64,000 nucleotides of DNA from Ianthella basta. Lineage: Eukaryota > Porifera > Demospongiae > Verongiida > Ianthellidae. Position 1 is the first letter of the stretch, and every line of letters starts with the position of its first letter. The position numbers were made by a program, and so were the translations under genes. The DNA lies in NCBI GenBank assembly GCA_964019415.1, contig OZ025877.1:778501-842500 (forward strand), read 5' to 3'. A model generated the notes under the pieces. It did no database searches, was not told where the DNA came from, and was given only the letters and a program-made list of their open reading frames with translations. Of this stretch, positions 61,698-64,000 are shown in pieces.

Positions 61698-62440
61698 GGG
61701 GCGAGCCTGAGCGAGCCCCACACTAGTCGGTTCGTCGTCGGCTCTGTATGTATGTTTGTATGTTTGTAACGTACGTTGTTCCGGAAATTTCTATTTATGA
61801 GGTCGAAGAGGGACGGCTTACTCCGTATACTTCTGTTCCGAATCAGTTTTATACTGGCCATTTTGCATGTTACAAACATTGTGGTTGCGCTATCGTGCAT
61901 ATCATTAGGCGTCACATATAATACAGGTATCGCCAGATGTGACGTCACTAGATTCCACCCGTACTTTAGCTATATGGAGGTGGTGCATATTTGCTGCAGA
62001 AAGCTGTGCGAGGTAGACTACGCGAACAAATGTTGGCTGCTTACCACCCATACACTAGCTCAACGTTATCTGAAGAGACATGGAGTATGCCGACGATTTC
62101 TCTCCCTACAACTCCAAAAAAGTTACCCTGCCACACCTGGACGATGCCCAAGGCATCCTGCTGAGTCTTCATAATTTTAAGCATCAACAGTGCACCTGTC
62201 AGTCACTAACTCTCCATCTCCTGCTACACATCCACTTGCCCAATTTCTATGCAAACTAGGCACGTTTTGCCTGCACAGTTAATAATGCTTACCAAACATT
62301 CAAGCTATATTTTACTGTGTTGTGCTTTGCACATGAATTCACCGTGCTAGCTAGACACTGTGTGCTGGCGTTCTTGATTGCAGTCGCTTGCTGGTGATTG
62401 CAGCCATAGAATTTGCACATGCACTGCTCAGGCTCGCCCC
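61698..62440. mobile_element. 743-bp element with GGGGCGAGCCTGAGC inverted ends
   Basis: The 15-base ends are perfect inverted repeats. The left end is followed by a second, nested GGGGC(T)CG palindrome and a GTATGTTTGTATGTTTGTAAC run. A plus-strand frame of 132 codons at 61776-62174 (FRKFLFMRSKRDGLLRILLF) has a hydrophobic segment and Cys pairs but no recognised domain. Confidence 0.7.
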
Positions 62441-63100
62441 ACAATGCTCTGCATTCGTCTAGTATACGCATAAGATTACTTGTGGTGATGATCTACCAAG
62501 GGATCTACAAAGGATCGCAGTTTATTGTTGGTATAATGAAACATTCAAGAGTCAACAAATCAGATGATGTCAGGGCCTAGGTGCGATTCTGGTACAGACA
62601 CAAGTCACTAGCATTCGCCACAATATGTGCAGTACATACTGGAAGATGTGTCAATGCTGGTCCACCACCTTGTGTGTGTATGTATATAGGCAGTTACAGT
62701 ATAGGGCTGTAACTGGCATACAGTCACAGCCAGGATGGAGTGTACACAACACCATATAGTGGTTGATGCAACAGTGACACATGGTAAAATAGCAAATGAA
62801 CCCCAGTGAACAGACACAGCTGTAGATAAGTAAGGCGAACGAATACTCTATATTAAGTTCGACTATTTGTTGCTTCCAATGAACGAATATTCGAATATTC
62901 GTTCCACCTGAAGTGATTACCAAATATGGCAATTTTGTGCAGCTGTACATAAGGAACAGTAGGACAAAGTGTTTTCTGAAGATCTGCACAACCAAAATGC
63001 CCTACTACTTGCTAACAAGTACCTCCCAACTAATTAACCACTTAATTGAGTTTACACCAGGGTGCTCACAGTGATGTGTAGCCACTAATATTTTATCCTC
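62441..63100. other. intergenic or intron sequence, no gene seen
   Basis: It holds a short GTACACAACACCATATAGTGG block at 62741-62763 that shares ACCATATAGTGG with 58649-58660, perhaps a small dispersed repeat. No coding exon was recognised. Confidence 0.4.
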
Positions 63101-63925
63101 CTATGGCTTACTTTTGCCTGTGTACTTCTTCCCTTGGATAGCATCAACAAGCACAGTGGTAAGAGTGGCAAAGTTCATTTTCCCTGTCAGAACACCACGG
63201 TGGAGACCTACCACAATCCAGTCGTTGTTGTGCTGTCTCAGCACTGGGCTCCCAGAGGACCCATCACGTGTGGTGGCAATGTGCCCAATGTAAGGGCCTG
63301 TGGCAAAGAGAAAGGACGAGGTGTACTTCTAAACAGTACTGTGGTGTCTGTGTAGTTTCACACTGAGCAGCCTGTGCTTGGCTAGCTTACCGTCCAGCAC
63401 TTTAATAACCTCTGGATTCTCACACCTAACAAAGTTCTTCTCCTTTGGGTAGTGTACGATAGAGATCATGTCATTCACTTTCGGCAAGTCTTCCTTCCTC
63501 ATCAATTCTGCAAACTTTGCCAGTTGGAGTGGCTCAGGCACTTCATTCAACTTCTCTTCCATGACATTCTTGTTCACTTCCACAGCAGTGTAGTCAAATC
63601 TCTTCATATCTGATGGCCAAGGAGCAGGAAACTGCACAACTGGCTGCATAAAAAGCAATGCAGATCTATAAAAATAGGCAATTTACTGCACTGCAAACAC
63701 AACCTCAAGCTTACATTTTCAATATCTGTCTTAAAAAACTTGCCAAAAAGGTCCTTCCCTCTGATCAGCGTCCCCACTTCGTCATCAACTTTTCCAAAGT
63801 AGATGTCTGATTTCATGGCATCCAGCAGCGAAGGTAAGACATGGTTGCAGGTGATCAGTAAAGTCAACCACTTCTTCTTCCCATTATGAACAACGTCAAG
63901 TGCAGCAATAAACCCTGAGCCTTTA
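63101..63925 (-). CDS. trypsin-fold (PA clan) serine protease domain, 5' end outside the window
   Basis: Exons: 63925-63715, 63643-63391 and 63297-63101 (or 63112). Exon 1 has GSGFIAALDVVHNGKKKWLT, then LLITCNHVLPS with the catalytic His. Exon 2 has RFDYTAVEVN with the probable catalytic Asp. Exon 3 has TTRDGSSGSPVLRQHNNDWI, with the nucleophile Ser in GSSGSPV, and then VVGLHRGVL. The triad is thus complete, in the arrangement of trypsin-like intracellular (HtrA/FAM111-like) peptidases. There is no signal peptide in view. The last exon either stops at TAG 63101-63103 after YTGKSKP or uses the strong AAAA|GTAAGC donor at 63111. The latter gives phase 1 and would join the linker exon at 61520. 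Confidence 0.8.
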
Positions 63926-63958
63926 CTAGAAGATCATACAATGAAAAACATAGTACAA

Positions 63959-63994
63959 ATAGTGTGTGTGTATGTGTGTGTGTGTGTGTGTGTG
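63959..63994 (+). repeat. (GT)n microsatellite at window end
   Basis: GTGTGT tract with one TAT break, running to the window edge. Confidence 0.9.
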
Positions 63995-64000
63995 TGCATG

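Overview
This window is nuclear DNA of an animal, most likely a marine invertebrate. A sponge is my favoured guess, but it rests on family recall only. The evidence for an animal is intron-rich genes with GT/AG sites and consistent intron phases, CARD, NACHT and leucine-rich-repeat (LRR) exons of the NLR innate-immune family, an ESCRT-III (CHMP3) gene fragment, a PIF/Harbinger transposon, many inverted-repeat elements and very long tandem repeats. No prokaryotic operons or CRISPR arrays were seen. All genes below were assembled by eye from splice sites and reading phase.

Layout. 0-2 kb: one CHMP3-like exon and dinucleotide repeats. 2.0-7.4 kb: about 186 copies of a 29-bp minisatellite. 8.1-9.0 kb: an old, degraded duplicate of the 25-27.4 kb region. 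10.1-20.7 kb, minus strand: NLR-A (linker-CARD-linker-NACHT-LRRs), with a Harbinger copy in an intron. 20.8-21.8 kb, plus strand: damaged CHMP3 5' exons, head to head with NLR-A. 23.0-25.0 kb, minus strand: a single-exon multi-pass membrane protein whose frame is intact over 663 codons except for three in-frame TGA codons. 25.9-26.6 kb: a TA-flanked terminal-inverted-repeat (TIR) element. 27.4-29.2 kb: a 33-bp minisatellite. 29.9-36.0 kb: an array of roughly 600 decamers. 36.4-37.2 kb: a tandem repeat with a unit of about 335 bp. 38.9-50.1 kb: a second copy of the NLR segment (NLR-B), enlarged by a 2.6-kb TIR element in an intron. Its 5' exons run to 54.9 kb and possibly to 57.1 kb. 57.5-61.5 kb, minus strand: a gene with two CARD exons. 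63.1-63.9 kb, minus strand: a trypsin-fold serine protease with a complete His/Asp/Ser triad, whose 5' end lies outside the window.

How it fits together. On the minus strand, NLR-A, NLR-B, the double-CARD gene and the protease share a small set of linker and CARD exons, nearly all bounded by phase-1 introns, so they can be joined or swapped without breaking frame. CARDs pair with other CARDs, NACHT is a nucleotide-driven oligomerisation domain, and LRRs usually sense or autoinhibit. The block therefore looks like an expanding intracellular immune-receptor cluster with receptors, a CARD-only adaptor candidate and a protease that could be fused to it. The rest is dominated by repeats, and most long open frames there are by-products of repeat periodicity.
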